Assembly: GCA_027924585.1 (NCBI GenBank)
Contig: BSBM01000179.1
Span: 12,500,501 to 12,564,500, forward strand
Direction: 5' to 3'
Origin: Larix kaempferi
Taxonomy: Eukaryota; Streptophyta; Pinopsida; Pinales; Pinaceae
DNA length: 64,000 nucleotides
The notes under the pieces were generated by a model that saw only the letters and a list, made by a program, of their open reading frames with translations, did no database searches and was not told the origin of the DNA. Numbering within the stretch: position 1 is the first letter of the stretch; the number at the start of each line of letters is the position of its first letter. Of this stretch, positions 23,318-33,600 are shown piece after piece. Made by a program: the position numbers and the translations under genes.

Positions 23318-23745
23318 ACCAGATGCAATCTACAAGTCCTGGAATCCAGTGGCAAATAAGGAGAAATGTGCACCCTCGGTAGTTGAAGTTTTAAGGATTG
23401 TTGATGATACATTGGATGCTTTATTTGAATTACCGTTGTCTTAGCATTCATATCTACTCCCATATCTTGTGGTTGAACTTGATAGAACCCTATGGTTCTA
23501 TATTTCCCAAACTAAATCTAGATACCATGACACTTATCTTTTTCCAGCACTTAATAGATGCTCAACTTGGTCAAAGTTTCACTGGAAGAAAAAGGAAAAA
23601 TCATCAAGTCATCAGAAAAGGAAGTCTCAAATAGTCTCTCTGAATGATTTTGAATTTTTGGTGCTGCCACAATTGTGTGTTCGGATTAACACCTTACATC
23701 ACATTCGGACTGAAATGGAGCAACTGGAAAAAAGAATATCCTATG
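23318..23745 (+). pseudogene. Captured MUN/DUF810 protein fragment (PATROL1-like)
   Basis: One plus-strand frame with one internal stop (23442-23444). Residues read WNPVANKEKCAPSVVEVLRI, then DDTLDALFELPL, LDRTLWFYISQTKS, LFPALNRCSTWSKF, WKKKEKSSSHQKRKSQI and LPQLCVRINTLHHIRTEMEQ. This is the order and spacing of the central region of plant DUF810/MUN proteins, a family that includes PATROL1, which acts in membrane delivery of the proton pump. About 140 residues of a protein of roughly 1000. No intron-like gap is visible, which suggests capture from a spliced transcript. Identification is by recalled family motifs, not a search. Confidence 0.8.
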
Positions 23746-23927
23746 GTTGGAAGATGGATTTTTTAGTCAAAGAAAATGAGAAATGTTACATTGTATATCT
23801 TGTTGCCTTGATTCTGAGGTTGAAATCTAGAGCACACAAGTCTATTGTGACAAACCCGTGAGTTTCATTGAATATTTCTCCAGCTGATAATCCTCGCCAG
23901 TATAGACCCATGAACATGGACGTAATT
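23746..23927 (+). other. Junction segment between two captured fragments, unassigned
   Basis: The frame continues (YGWKMDFLVKENEKCYIVYL, then stops near 23860 and 23926) without clear similarity to either neighbour. A SPADN...RPMNMD stretch near 23880-23920 might be a poorly preserved start of the topoisomerase VI B piece. Confidence 0.35.
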
Positions 23928-24336
23928 TAACTAGAGGCATGGATCATTCTAGGTGGCAAATATGTCAAGCAAGACATCAATGTATTTAGATTTGCGAACT
24001 ACAATCCACTTTTGTTTGAGAAAGGGGCATATGTGATCACAAAGACTGATATGAAGCATATCAATTGGAACAACCATAAGATTAATCGGACACAAAATAA
24101 GATTGGTTTTTTTGCAAGCATTGTAAGTACAAAGATCCCTTTCAAGGGAACTGACATAGAATATATTGGGGATGACATTACAGAAATAAATACTTTTGTC
24201 AAGTCTGCTATCCAACAATGTTTTGTTTAGTTGAAGTTAAAAATAGATAGAAAACAACAAGCATGTGAGCAGCAAGAACGTAAATTAAACTTGAACAAGT
24301 ACATACCTGATGCGTCACGTGCTATATATGAGGTTG
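23928..24336 (+). pseudogene. TOP6B: Captured DNA topoisomerase VI subunit B fragment
   Basis: Same reading frame as the MUN fragment. It reads LGGKYVKQDINVFRFANYNP, LLFEKGAYVITKTDMKHINW, KINRTQNKIGFFASIVSTKI, EYIGDDITEINTFVKSAIQQ, then LNLNKYIPDASRAIYEVV. These blocks match, in order, the C-terminal transducer part of plant topoisomerase VI B (BIN3/HYP6 family), which partners a Spo11-like A subunit in DNA decatenation during endoreduplication. It has one internal stop (about 24228-24230). About 130 residues of a protein of about 670; the ATPase region is absent. No intron-like gap is visible. Confidence 0.85.
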
Positions 24337-24478
24337 TCTACGATGACATATAGACTGATGTGAAAAATGTTGTCATTGGGTTGATTAATCGAGAGCACGA
24401 GGGAGAGCAAATTGATAGGGGCCTTGTTGAAGAATACGATGGACATTTTTGTTGAAATATTTGGAATGAAGGCGCCAT
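24337..24478 (+). pseudogene. CUL1: Captured cullin-1 fragment
   Basis: It directly abuts the topoisomerase VI B piece in the same frame. It encodes VYDDI(stop)TDVKNVVIGLINRE then EGEQIDRGL, and after a one-base shift LLKNTMDIFVEIFGM. This matches the first cullin-repeat region of plant CUL1, where '(E)GEQIDRALLKNVLDI(F/Y)VEIGMG' is strongly conserved; CUL1 is the SCF ubiquitin-ligase scaffold. About 45 residues only. It ends at TAA after MKAP. The short length leaves some uncertainty, but the motif is distinctive. Confidence 0.75.
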
Positions 24479-24640
24479 AATCATTTATTAATAGTATACC
24501 TAACGTGAGAAGTGATCAATATTTTTGTGGATATTATAAAGCAAAGACACAGTTATCTAGACAATAGTGTAAGTTGATAAATGATTAAATTTAAAAAGTG
24601 GTAGAACAATTCGACGATGTTTCAAGGATGAAACGTTTTT
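24479..24640 (+). other. 3' internal segment of the gene-capturing element
   Basis: AT-rich, no recognisable frame, ending in the polypurine tract. It holds RDQYFCGYYKAKTQLSRQ-like wording at about 24510-24570, reminiscent of copia-type C-terminal sequence (RSDQYFCGYYK...), but too short to call. Confidence 0.35.
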
Positions 24641-24653
24641 AAGGGGGTGACAA

Positions 24654-24950
24654 TGTAACAAACATTGTTTATGTTATATAAATAATAATAATAATAATAA
24701 ATAAAAAATAAGAAGTGTAAAATTTAAATAATAATAGATTAAAATAAGTGGAGGTGGTTATTATTATTTAACTAAAAGACATACCCTTTCATATGAAGAG
24801 GTACTAAAGGACCTATATTAGTAAAGGTTCTATATTCTTTGTAATATTATCATTTTCTTCTTCTTCTCCTTCTTCTTCTTCTTATTATTATATATATATA
24901 AACCATGCATTCGTGGATATAACATAGAATATGAACTATTCTACTTTACA
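24654..24950 (+). repeat. 3' LTR of the gene-capturing element
   Basis: 297 bp, TGTAACAAAC...CTACTTTACA. It carries a (CTT)n tract (about 24855-24885) and (TA)n that the 5' LTR lacks. Confidence 0.9.
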
Positions 24951-25740
24951 TTGTCCATGAAGCAAGAGCCATCAAATCGTTTTTTTTTACTTTATGGAAT
25001 CCTCTAGCACCTTGATTAATCATGGTAAGTATGAAATATTCTTTTTCAATACTTCCTTAGCTACGCAAAATATTATTTCAAGAACTTTGGGTTTTCAATG
25101 GATCTCACTTTCCTTTAAATATATAAGTACCCCCCTGATTGATATTGCTCATCACAATCAATATTGGGAGACCCTCCTCGCTAAAATGGAGAAAAATATC
25201 TTCGATTGGAGATTCATATCTCTTAACCTAGCAAGCAAGTTGGTTCTTTTAAAATTAGTCCTACAAGTTATGCCCTCTTATCTCTTCTCAGTTCTAGTCA
25301 TTCCAAAGAAAAGCAATTAGGAGCCTTCAATGAATGTTCCTTTGGGGAGGAACTAAAACCATTCATAAGTGGGCCATTGTATTTCATCACAAATGTATAT
25401 GCATCCTTGGCTTAAGAGATCCCAAAGTTGACACTGGGCCTTAGGAGCAAAACATTGGTGAAGATGGCTCCAGAATGACTGGATTCTCTGGAGCAAAGTC
25501 TAGAGGAGAAAATACATCTTAAACTTGGAGGAAAACAATCTAATTAGAATGGATGGAAATCAAAACGACTCCCTCATCTAGAACACAGCTTGGAAAATTA
25601 GAACACTCACCTAGAATCATAGCTTTTGGGAAATAAGAGACGGATGCTCATTCATATTCTGGGATGATGCCTTGAAACAAATTCCAAATCTAATTGATCA
25701 CAACATAGTTACACATACGTAACCCTCCTCCGATAAACTC
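24951..25740 (+). pseudogene. LINE reverse transcriptase, C-terminal part
   Basis: Resumes the LINE after the insertion: ESSSTLINHGKYEIFFFNTS, LGFQWISLSFKYISTPLID, WRFISLNLASKLVLLKLVLQ and VMPSYLFSVL, all typical of plant LINE RT after the FADD block. From 25320 on, stops and shifts dominate but LRDPKV...-like and NSFWEIRDGCSFIFWDDAL-like pieces (about 25400-25670) continue the same ORF2. Confidence 0.8.
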
Positions 25741-27279
25741 ACAGGGCACATGTCTACCAGTACTATAATCCCACCACCAAATCAAAGAAATGGTGGACGT
25801 GACCGCCCAGAGAGATTTGTCTTGATCCCTAAAACCTATTCGATTAGGATGAGTTTTTGTAGGTGTTTCAATTTCAAATGTTTCAATCTCACCTTAGCCT
25901 TGACAAGCTCAGATAGGGACATTGAGGAGTAAGGTGATTCTTCATCAAATAAGCCTATATCATCCTCACCAACTCGACTGGTCAAGAAAGGGAGGATATT
26001 TGGTGGAAAATATGGAAGCACAACCTATGGACTAAAGCGTTGTTAAGCAGAATTATATCCTACAACTAGGGTTAAGTCACAAACATACTAGGGTTACCTA
26101 AACTGGACATATAGGGATTGATTGTAGACAAACTTTACTCCAAATCACTATCAAAGATCAAGAAAATCTAATTTGCATATTAATAGGGATAGAAAGCTTA
26201 TACGCCTAATTAATGAAGGTTAATCCTAGCTTTCTCTGTTCCTGATATTTTCTCCAACTATTCAATCCAATGACCTACAAAACAAAAACACAACCCTCCT
26301 CAAAAACAAATATACAACCCTCCTCAAACAGATTGGCTACAAAATGATATTGAAATTCGATCATAAACATAAATAATCAAAATTTGATTAATTTGAAAGA
26401 AGAACAATAGATAAACCAAATCTGAGACAAGAAATTGGGAAGGGACATAGATCCAATTTATATTAATAGCAACAAAATAGTACAATGTATACCTGATATT
26501 GCTAGACACCTTGTCGAAATTGGATCTCAAGGTCTCTTTTGCTTAAGCTCTCCACATCTCCTAACAAACCTCCACATGCATACAAGGTTGAGACTATTTG
26601 AGGACAATAATATAAACATATAGGGTTACAGGATCAAATGATGATTAGCAATAGACAGGGGAATGGGAATAATGATGGACAAATCCTCCAACATAACCTT
26701 GCTATGAAAAACTCCCTCAAAATGGCTTAACTCTCTTTATTTTGTACTTGGTGAAGATAGTTACCAATGGGTAGGAGTAAGTTATAATTGAGGGGGGAGT
26801 TACTAGAACCACCCTAACTCCTTTTTCGAATTTTATATATTTTTATATTTTTTAGGAGGAAATCACTTTCAAATTAATAGAAGAGAGCGATTAAATCACT
26901 AGAAATCAAGCAACAACAAGCGATTTCAACTTTTCATTGAAAATGTTGGCAATATATAAGCAACAAGCAATTAGATCGCAGGGTGATTGACCTTTTGAAG
27001 TGATTTTACTCTTTTACAACTTCTTGGAAAAAGGATAAGGATCAAGTCTAATGATTAGCGCCATATCAGTTGGATCCAAATCAAGGCTCTTCCATCCATA
27101 ATTGTCCTTTTGTATGGCAAACAATCAACATTTTGAAGTGTCGTCTTTTGGACTATTGTCACGGATGGAGAAGTGTCATGGCAATTTGTACTATAACAGG
27201 CATCCACATTCCTATGGATAGTTGTGAAAAAGAAGGTGCCAACCTGAGACCAATTGAATCAAAGGCAATTTGAAGGACC
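25741..27279 (+). other. Decayed LINE ORF2 middle plus unassigned DNA
   Basis: Short in-order LINE-like pieces at about 25925-26040 (WEDIWWKIWKHNLWTKA). About 26050-27030 shows no LINE similarity that I can see and may be a further insertion, but no clear ends or target duplication were found. Confidence 0.4.
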
Positions 27280-27986
27280 CTCGCGATGCTCCCTCTATCT
27301 AGAAGCACTTGAAACCTTCGAACACATGCTTAACCAATGCCACTTTGCATCCTCCCTTTGGGATGATGGAGCTCTCATCTTTCAACAAGATGATAGAAAA
27401 TAAGAGAACACCAGAGAGACCATAGCTGATTTGAGACAAACCACCTTCAAAAATTCTATCCTCAATAGAACATGGAAGTTCTTCCCCAGTTTTCTATTGT
27501 GGTAGGTTTGGAAAGAACGAAATTGAAGAATAATCAAAGACGAGAGCCAGAGTAAAGACAAGGTCTAGCACAGAATCCAATCCAACATGAGAGAATCTAT
27601 CCAATCAACTCCCTAGGATGAGGATGACTAGAAATGCTCATCCAATGAACAATCCATAAAAAAAGCTTAGGATCTTGTCTCTCTAAAGAGAATAAAAAAT
27701 CTCAACCAACATACTAACCAAGCCTTTGGAGGAGCCTTCAAAAATAACAAAAGGGACTGAATTCATGGTTGTGTAGGGTCTATTGGCACAAACAACATTA
27801 ATGCATCTGAACTACAAGATTTAATCTCTAGACTCCAAATAGCCATCAGATAAAAAATTTCAAAATTGGTTATGGAGGGTGACTCACAAATCATAACGAG
27901 TCAATATGCTCAGATGACTCTAGCCAAAATTTTCAAAATTGGTTATGGAGGGTGACTCACAAATCATAACGAGTCAATATGCTTAG
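27280..27986 (+). pseudogene. LINE zf-RVT and RNase H-like tail
   Basis: Plus-strand pieces DPSRCSLYLEALETFEHMLN and QCHFASSLWD form the zf-RVT zinc-binding block. Then AFGGAFKNNK, NNINASELQDLISRLQIAI and LVMEGDSQIITSQ form an RNase H-like domain as found at the 3' end of many plant LINEs. A 73-bp unit around the last motif is duplicated (about 27858-27930 and 27931-27986). Confidence 0.75.
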
Positions 27987-28819
27987 ACAAATACAATACA
28001 AAAGTAACTGTGTGCTATCTTAGTGTGTCGACCGTCACCCTCTCATGGTTCACTACGGAACACTAATCTATGGCTCGATCTTCTCTGCTTTCTGTAGATG
28101 TGTGACTTTCCTCTCCAATCTACAAAACTTCTCTTGAGCTCTTCTCTCATCGATCCTCTATTGACCGAACTCCCCTACTCTATGCCTACGCACAATCCTT
28201 CTACTCTACTGTTGTTGTTCTCGAGATCACTCAGATCCTCGAGACATGCTTCCTCTGTCTGTTGATCTCCTCGGACCCTGCAGACCTACAACTATCAGCG
28301 CCCCTGCCGTGCTGCACAATCTATGCCTTTGTTTACATTCTTCACGATCCCAACTACCTTCCATAACTGCCAATAACTTCCTTAGAAACCCCGAACTGTT
28401 TCCAAGTACTCCTCTTGACTTCTACGTGTCCTTCTAACACTACTACAGTTGTCAAGCATTTCACTGCCTCGACCATACTATATTCCGTAATCCTTCGACA
28501 TACCTGTCGGCTTCCCTTCGCACTCTCCAATATTCTCCAATCCAATCCTTCCCCCTCGCTTGGCTCATGCCCAAACTTTTCGGAGTCGTGGTTCGACAAC
28601 ATGTCAACCCTCGGCGTCCCCGCTATTACCTTGTCGTCTGTCGACTCTTGATCTTCCACACCTTCTATCAATATGCGTATCAACTGCTCCTGCTCGACTT
28701 ATTGAATTAGCCAGCCAGTCTTCTCTTCCGCACCAGTGGTCGTCGGCAATCCCTCTAATCGACCTCCTCTATGTCAATCATCCTTGACTATTTTGCCTAG
28801 GCCCCGAGCTCCTGCATCA
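27987..28819 (-). repeat. 3' LTR of Gypsy-2, truncated
   Basis: It starts (minus) TGATGCAGGAG at 28819 and aligns with 53231-54249 through most of its length. The final 160 bp or so (equivalent of about 53231-53400) is missing at the left, where LINE sequence begins. Confidence 0.8.
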
Positions 28820-28834
28820 GAATCCCCAGGTGAA
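28820..28834 (-). other. Polypurine tract of Gypsy-2
   Basis: Minus-strand ACCTGGGGATTC immediately before the 3' LTR start TGATGCAGG. Confidence 0.5.
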
Positions 28835-28855
28835 AAATAACTTGACTGCTCCATC

Positions 28856-30137
28856 AATATCTTGAACTCTTCTTCGGAAATCCATGTTTCCTCCTACAAC
28901 TCATCATCTTTCCATTGCACTAAGTATTCTTTCTTTCTCGTACTACGCGTATGCCCGACTTCGCATTCCTCCATTACTTCTGCAATTTCTTCTTTCTATC
29001 GATCTAGAATCTGCACTGTCCAGTTGATGTTCGACCCTTCCTCGCTTTTGCTGCTTGAACCTTCTTCAAACTTGTAAAGATCTGAGACATTGATCGTTAG
29101 TGAAATGCTCAAGTCATTCGGCAACTCCAACACTTAAGCGTTGTCTGAAATTTTCTTCAGAATCTTACATGGTCCAATCTTCTTCAGCTTCAACTTGTTA
29201 TACGTTCCTGTCAGAAATCTATCCTTCCGCAAATGTGCATAGACTATGTCTCCTTCGCTGAACGACTGTAGCCTCTTCTTCCCGTCGGCTCTCAACTTGT
29301 ATGTCGTATTACTCTTTTCTATGTGCTTTTGCACATCTTCATGCACTTCTTTCATATGTTCTACGAATGATTTTGCATTTGCGCTTTTCCTGGTTTCTGT
29401 AGGTAACTCGACCAAATCCACCAATCCATGTGGGATTCTTCCCTAAACAATATGGAATGGAATCAACCCTGTCGACCGATTCATAGAATTGTTATATGCA
29501 AACTCTGCTTGTGCCAAAACGTTCTCCCACTGCTTTGGTCTGTCGGTTGTCAAACACCTTAGAAGGTTTCCCAAACTTCTATTCACCACCTCGGTCTGTC
29601 CGTCTGTCTGCGGATGATATGCCGAGCTAAACTGCAACCTCGTGTCCAGTTTCTTCCATAGGGTTCTCCAGAAATGTCCCATAAACTTCGTATCTCTGTC
29701 CGATGTGAAACTCTTCGGCAACCCATGAAATCTGACTACTTCTTTGAAGAATAGTACAACAATGCCTATGGCGTCACTTGTCTTCCAACACGGAATAAAG
29801 TGTGTCATTTTCAAAAATCTGTCGATTACAACAAAGATTGAGTCGCTCCCTTGCTGCGTCTTTGGCAATCCTAACACAAAATCCATGCTCAGGTGCTCCC
29901 ATGGGGTATCCAGTACAGGTAATGGTGTATACAACCCCGTGTTTTGACTTCTTCCTTTTCCAACTGGAAAACTCTACATTGTCGAACCCACTTTCTAACA
30001 TTTGTCGTCATTCCTAGCCAATAATACTTCTCTTCGATCAATACCCTGGTCTTGTCGATGCAAAAATGACTTGATAATCCGCCGCTATGCAATTCTTGGA
30101 TTAGGTTCTCCCTTATGGACCCTCTACGAATACACAA
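28856..30137 (-). pseudogene. Gypsy-2 integrase with C-terminal chromodomain
   Basis: N-terminal zinc-binding region around 30137-29950 ([34 protein letters not shown]). The core is at 29934-29443: [20 protein letters not shown] (first catalytic Asp), [20 protein letters not shown] (second Asp) and [20 protein letters not shown] (Glu). A C-terminal part with [10 protein letters not shown]...[14 protein letters not shown] (29424-29134) follows. Beyond a stop at 29134, about 29003-28856 encodes EEIAEVMEECEVG, KEYLVQWKDDEL and EETWISEEEF, a chromodomain. One frameshift (about 29945) and several stops. Chromodomains target integration to marked heterochromatin. Confidence 0.9.
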
Positions 30138-30139
30138 CT

Positions 30140-31779
30140 ATTGTCCCTTGAATAGGTATCCCTCTTTGATAAAATAATCCAAGTATGGAGTTCTGTCGAC
30201 ACTCCATGGTTCACGACAAGCCTCCCATGCTTTCGCAAAATGCCCGTTGGTCACATACTCTGCCTTTACCAACTCTATTCTTGTTGCCTAAACTGTCGTC
30301 ATGTTCAGCAATGCAACTCTTCGACTCAACGCATCGGCAACCTATTCGACTTGCCCAACTTATCTCGGAACATGAAGTATATCCCTGTAGGAATTCGACA
30401 CATTTCATGTGCCACTGATTCAAATTTGACTAAGTGTTCAAATACCTCAGTGCTTGGTGATCTGTGTATAACACAAATTCCTTGGGAAACAAATAATGCC
30501 TCCACTTCTTCAATGCTTGGACAATAGAATAAAATTCCTGGTCATAGAACGAATATTTCTGCTTCGCATCATCCAACTTCTCACTGAAGAATGTAATTGG
30601 TTGACCCTCCTAGATCAACACTGCTCCAATTTCCATTCCACTCGCATCACAATTGACCTGGAAAACTTTGTTGAAATATGGGAGCGCTAACACTGGGCTC
30701 TTAGTGACCTTTTCCTTCAACTTGTCGAAAGCTCGTTGGGTTGCTTCCGTCCACTTGAATTCCCCTTTTCTCATGCACTCTGTAAAAGGTGCGCAAATCC
30801 AACTGAATCCCCATATGAACTTCCTGTAGAAACTAGAAAGTCCATGGAAACTCCTCACTCTAGTCGTACTTGTCAGTTCCGGCCAATCCAATATTGCCTT
30901 CACCTTTTCTGGGTCCATCACCAACCCTTTACCTGAGATTACAAATCCCAAGTACACCAGTTATTCCTTCATGAAGAAACACTTTTGTAGGTTCACCATC
31001 AGCTTCTCTTCCTACAACTTCTGCAATACCTGTCGAATGTGCCCTAAGTGCTCTATCTTGGTTTGACTAAATATCAGGATGTCGTCTAGGTACACTACAA
31101 CGAACTTTCCTAAGAATGGTTTCAGTACTCCATTCATCAACCACATGAATGTACTGGGTGCATTAGTCAATCCGAATGGCATGACTAACCACTCATACAA
31201 CCCTTCCTTTGTCTTAAATGTTGTCTTCCATTTATCTCCTTCTCTAACCCGAATCTGGTGATAACCGCTTTTCAGGTCTATCTTCATGAATTACTTCGCT
31301 CCACTCAAGCAATCCATCAATTCGTCCATCCTTGGAAATGGAAATTGGTACTTGATCGTGATCTTGTTGATGGCTCTGGAGTCTATACACATCCTCCATT
31401 CTCAACCTTTCTTCGGTGCTAATATTGCTAGTACCGCGCATGGACTCAGACTTTATCTAATCAATCCCTTGTCCAACAACTCCTGGACCTATCGATTAAA
31501 TTCCTAACCTTCTGTCAGACTCATCCTATGTGGTGCTTTGTTTGGCAGAATCGACCCTGGAATCAAGTCGATTTGATGGGATATGCTTCTTGTCGGTGGC
31601 AATCCCGTCGGTGTCTCATCGACTACTATGCTTCGAAACCCATCAAGCATATTTCCGACTTCAACTGGAATCTTCTCCATCGTCGTCCTCTTGACACATG
31701 GTCCCTTCGGAATGATAGAAAAACATCCCAACTTCTTTTCCTCCTTCGCAAGGAATTCTTTCGTTGAACACATCAGCAC
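30140..31779 (-). pseudogene. Gypsy-2 reverse transcriptase-RNase H
   Basis: Linker block LPPTRSISHQIDLIPGSIL (31600-31540). The RT core includes [32 protein letters not shown] and an intact catalytic YLDD in [12 protein letters not shown] (about 31100). RNase H follows: [36 protein letters not shown] (first Asp) and the TH-like region down to about 30210. Frameshifts near 31290-31440 and in the RNase H tail. Not functional. Confidence 0.9.
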
Positions 31780-31851
31780 TCGCTTCTCCCAAAACTTGCC
31801 CTTGCCCGGCTTACCGTCAGCTTGCTCCTCCGGCTTTGGATTAAGAGTCCT

Positions 31852-32169
31852 TTACACGCCATTCTTCCACACTGTGATTGTGTTGGCTCGACCATCATAG
31901 ATCATTTTCCGATCATATTTCCATGGTCTCCCTAACAACAAATTGCACGCTTCCATTGGGATTACATCGCACAGTACACTGTCTTCAAATCCCTCGACTC
32001 TGAAGTTAATCAGGCACTGTCTGGTCACCTTCACATGATGTCCTTTTTGCAACCACAAGATCTTGTAAGGGTGTGGATGTTCTTGACACTTAAACCAAAT
32101 CCTATCGATGACCTCTGTCGACACAAGATTCTCACTGCTTCCACCATCAACTATGGTCTTCAATGCCAT
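31852..32169 (-). pseudogene. Gypsy-2 aspartic protease
   Basis: 106-codon frame with the active-site block TIVDGGSSENLVST (D-G-G-S form, as in chromovirus proteases) at residues about 5-18 and CNLLLGRPWKYDRKMIYDG, the conserved (I/L)LGRPW block, near residue 72. It continues in phase toward the RT linker. It would process Gag-Pol. Confidence 0.85.
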
Positions 32170-32848
32170 TCGTCGATTCGCACTTTGGTTTGAAAGATGG
32201 CATTTTGCTGTGCTGGCTCTTGATGACCATATCGATCTTCCTGAATCAATGTTCTCATGACTGTCAAGTTTTGATTTTTCTTATTCTCGTCTTCATTGCT
32301 GTCGGATGTCGATTCTGTCCTCTCGTCAACTTGCTCACCTCTTCGACGTCTGTGCTTCGATTCCTATGCAACATGTAGGTTCTCTGGGCATTCATATGCC
32401 TTGTTTCCTTCTTGACACTTATAAAAAATTATGGTTGGTCTGTTAGCTCCTTTTTTGTCGGATGGACCACTTCGACCATACGCACCTCAGTCGCGTGTTT
32501 CTCGACCATCGCGTCGATTTTCTTGCACTTTCTCCCTTGTCGATGCCCTTCCATCCGCCGGTTCTCTTCGACAGATTCCCTCCTATAACCGCTACTTTGA
32601 CCTTTCATGGAAATAGTCTTCGCAACCCGACCAGTCTTCTTAACTTTGGTCGCTTGGGATTTCCTCGCTAGTTTCTCTTCTGCCTTCAGAGCTAACTAGT
32701 AGGCTTCATCGACCGCTCTGAATCTCGACATGCTCAATTCATCCTGAATGACATATTTCAAGCCGTTCACGTATCTTGCGACAGCTTCTTTGCCTTCGTC
32801 AGTCTGTCCTGACCTTATCGATAATCTATAGAACTCTTCTTTGTACTC
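32170..32848 (-). pseudogene. Gypsy-2 gag, C-terminal part with zinc knuckle
   Basis: Resumes after Copia-3 with EYKEEFYRLS, then EAVARYVNGLKYVIQDELSM and AEEKLARKSQ. Around 32370-32430 is a knuckle remnant KCQEGNKAYECPEN (usual form CFKCQ..GHKA.ECPE; the first Cys and the His are lost). Basic linker between. The join to 52450 is exact if one CTTCA is counted. Confidence 0.8.
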
Positions 32849-32853
32849 CTTCA

Positions 32854-33095
32854 TGTTAATTTTTGAGCATTAATTCAATATACTCTATGATCTTTACTGA
32901 GATAATAATATGTACAGCATATCAAGCATATCAATCATAACAAGCAATCACATGAGACAATAGACTCACAGAGTTTCACTAGGGAAAACCATAAAGGTGA
33001 AAAACCCCACAACTTCCTCAGAGATAGAAAGAGCAATGATACAACCCAAGTACAAGAGATAGTCCTCCTAGCAGCTACTCCTCCTTCCTCACTTG
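32854..33095 (-). repeat. Copia-3 3' LTR, distal part
   Basis: Starts TGTTAATTTT (plus) and matches 51883 onward. Interrupted at the ACTTG target site (33091-33095). Confidence 0.9.
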
Positions 33096-33369
33096 TGACG
33101 GGACTTGGAATTAGCATATTTTTACCACCTTTTCACCTTATTTATAATTCCTTTTTCCTATCCATATTCATGCATTAATCCTTTCTTACGCTCATATCCG
33201 GGTTTTTATGCTCAAGTAATTTTTCCATTACATGTCTTAGTATTTCATTTGATTTTTTACTAACATTGAGGGAATTAGTGTACTATGTATTTGCTTTGAA
33301 TATTGAATCAATTGTTGGAAGTAGCTACAACATATTTGAGGGAGTTCTGTAGCAATGCAAAACATTTGT

Positions 33370-33600
33370 TGCGGAACTATGGAAACTCTACAGGCATCTA
33401 CAGCATTACGGAAACTCTGCAGGCATTCTGCAGCATTACGGGAACTTTATCTGCAGCATTACAGAAACTCTACAGGCATCTGCAACATTACGAAAACTCT
33501 ATCTGCAGCATTACTGAAACTCTATCTGCAGCATTACTGAAACTCTACAGGTATCTGCAGCATTATGGAAACTCTATCTATAGCATTATAGAAAGTTAAT
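33370..33600 (+). repeat. GCAGCATTACGGAAACTCTA minisatellite (LTR copy 1)
   Basis: Units of about 24-30 bp built on CTGCAGCATTAC(G/A)GAAACTCTA with or without CAGGCAT. The unit number and order differ between the four LTR copies (also at 40868-41092, 42686-42908, 44221-44440). Open frames here are repeat artefacts. Confidence 0.9.

Larger units (their letters stand above)
22011..24950 (+). mobile_element. Non-autonomous LTR retrotransposon carrying three host-gene fragments
   Basis: Complete structure: 5' LTR 22011-22295, primer site 22297-22308, about 2.3 kb internal, polypurine tract AAGGGGGTGACAA (24641-24653), 3' LTR 24654-24950. It splits the LINE RT frame cleanly at ...LMGVSTL / ESSSTLINHG. 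Flanking 5-mers (CTCTC and TTGTC) are not identical, so the target duplication is eroded or mutated. There is no gag, protease, integrase or RT. Instead the interior encodes recognisable pieces of MUN/DUF810 protein, topoisomerase VI B and cullin-1, all in sense orientation. LTR ends TGTAACA...TTTACA and an initiator Met primer site are typical of plant LTR elements. Confidence 0.9.
18428..27986 (+). mobile_element. LINE-1: long, decayed plant L1-type retrotransposon
   Basis: Domains occur in canonical order on the plus strand: ORF1 with DUF4283 (18428-18754) and a zinc-knuckle remnant (about 18975-19040), apurinic endonuclease start (19743), reverse transcriptase (21060-22010 and 24951-25320), zf-RVT and RNase H-like tail (27280-27986). 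The RT is split by a later LTR element (22011-24950). Stops and frameshifts are everywhere, so this is an old, dead copy. The 3' end is lost where the Gypsy-2 LTR begins. Confidence 0.85.

Noticed and set aside
23157-24478. A genuine host gene (MUN, TOP6B or CUL1)
   Set aside because: Each piece is a short fragment with stops, three unrelated families are joined directly, and the whole lies between two LTRs with primer site and polypurine tract.
33303-33599. 98-codon frame of repeated QHYGNS/ITETL-like units (and counterparts near 40795, 42677, 44163)
   Set aside because: It is a translation of the LTR minisatellite. Neighbouring frames give similar repeats, and it lies in a non-coding LTR.
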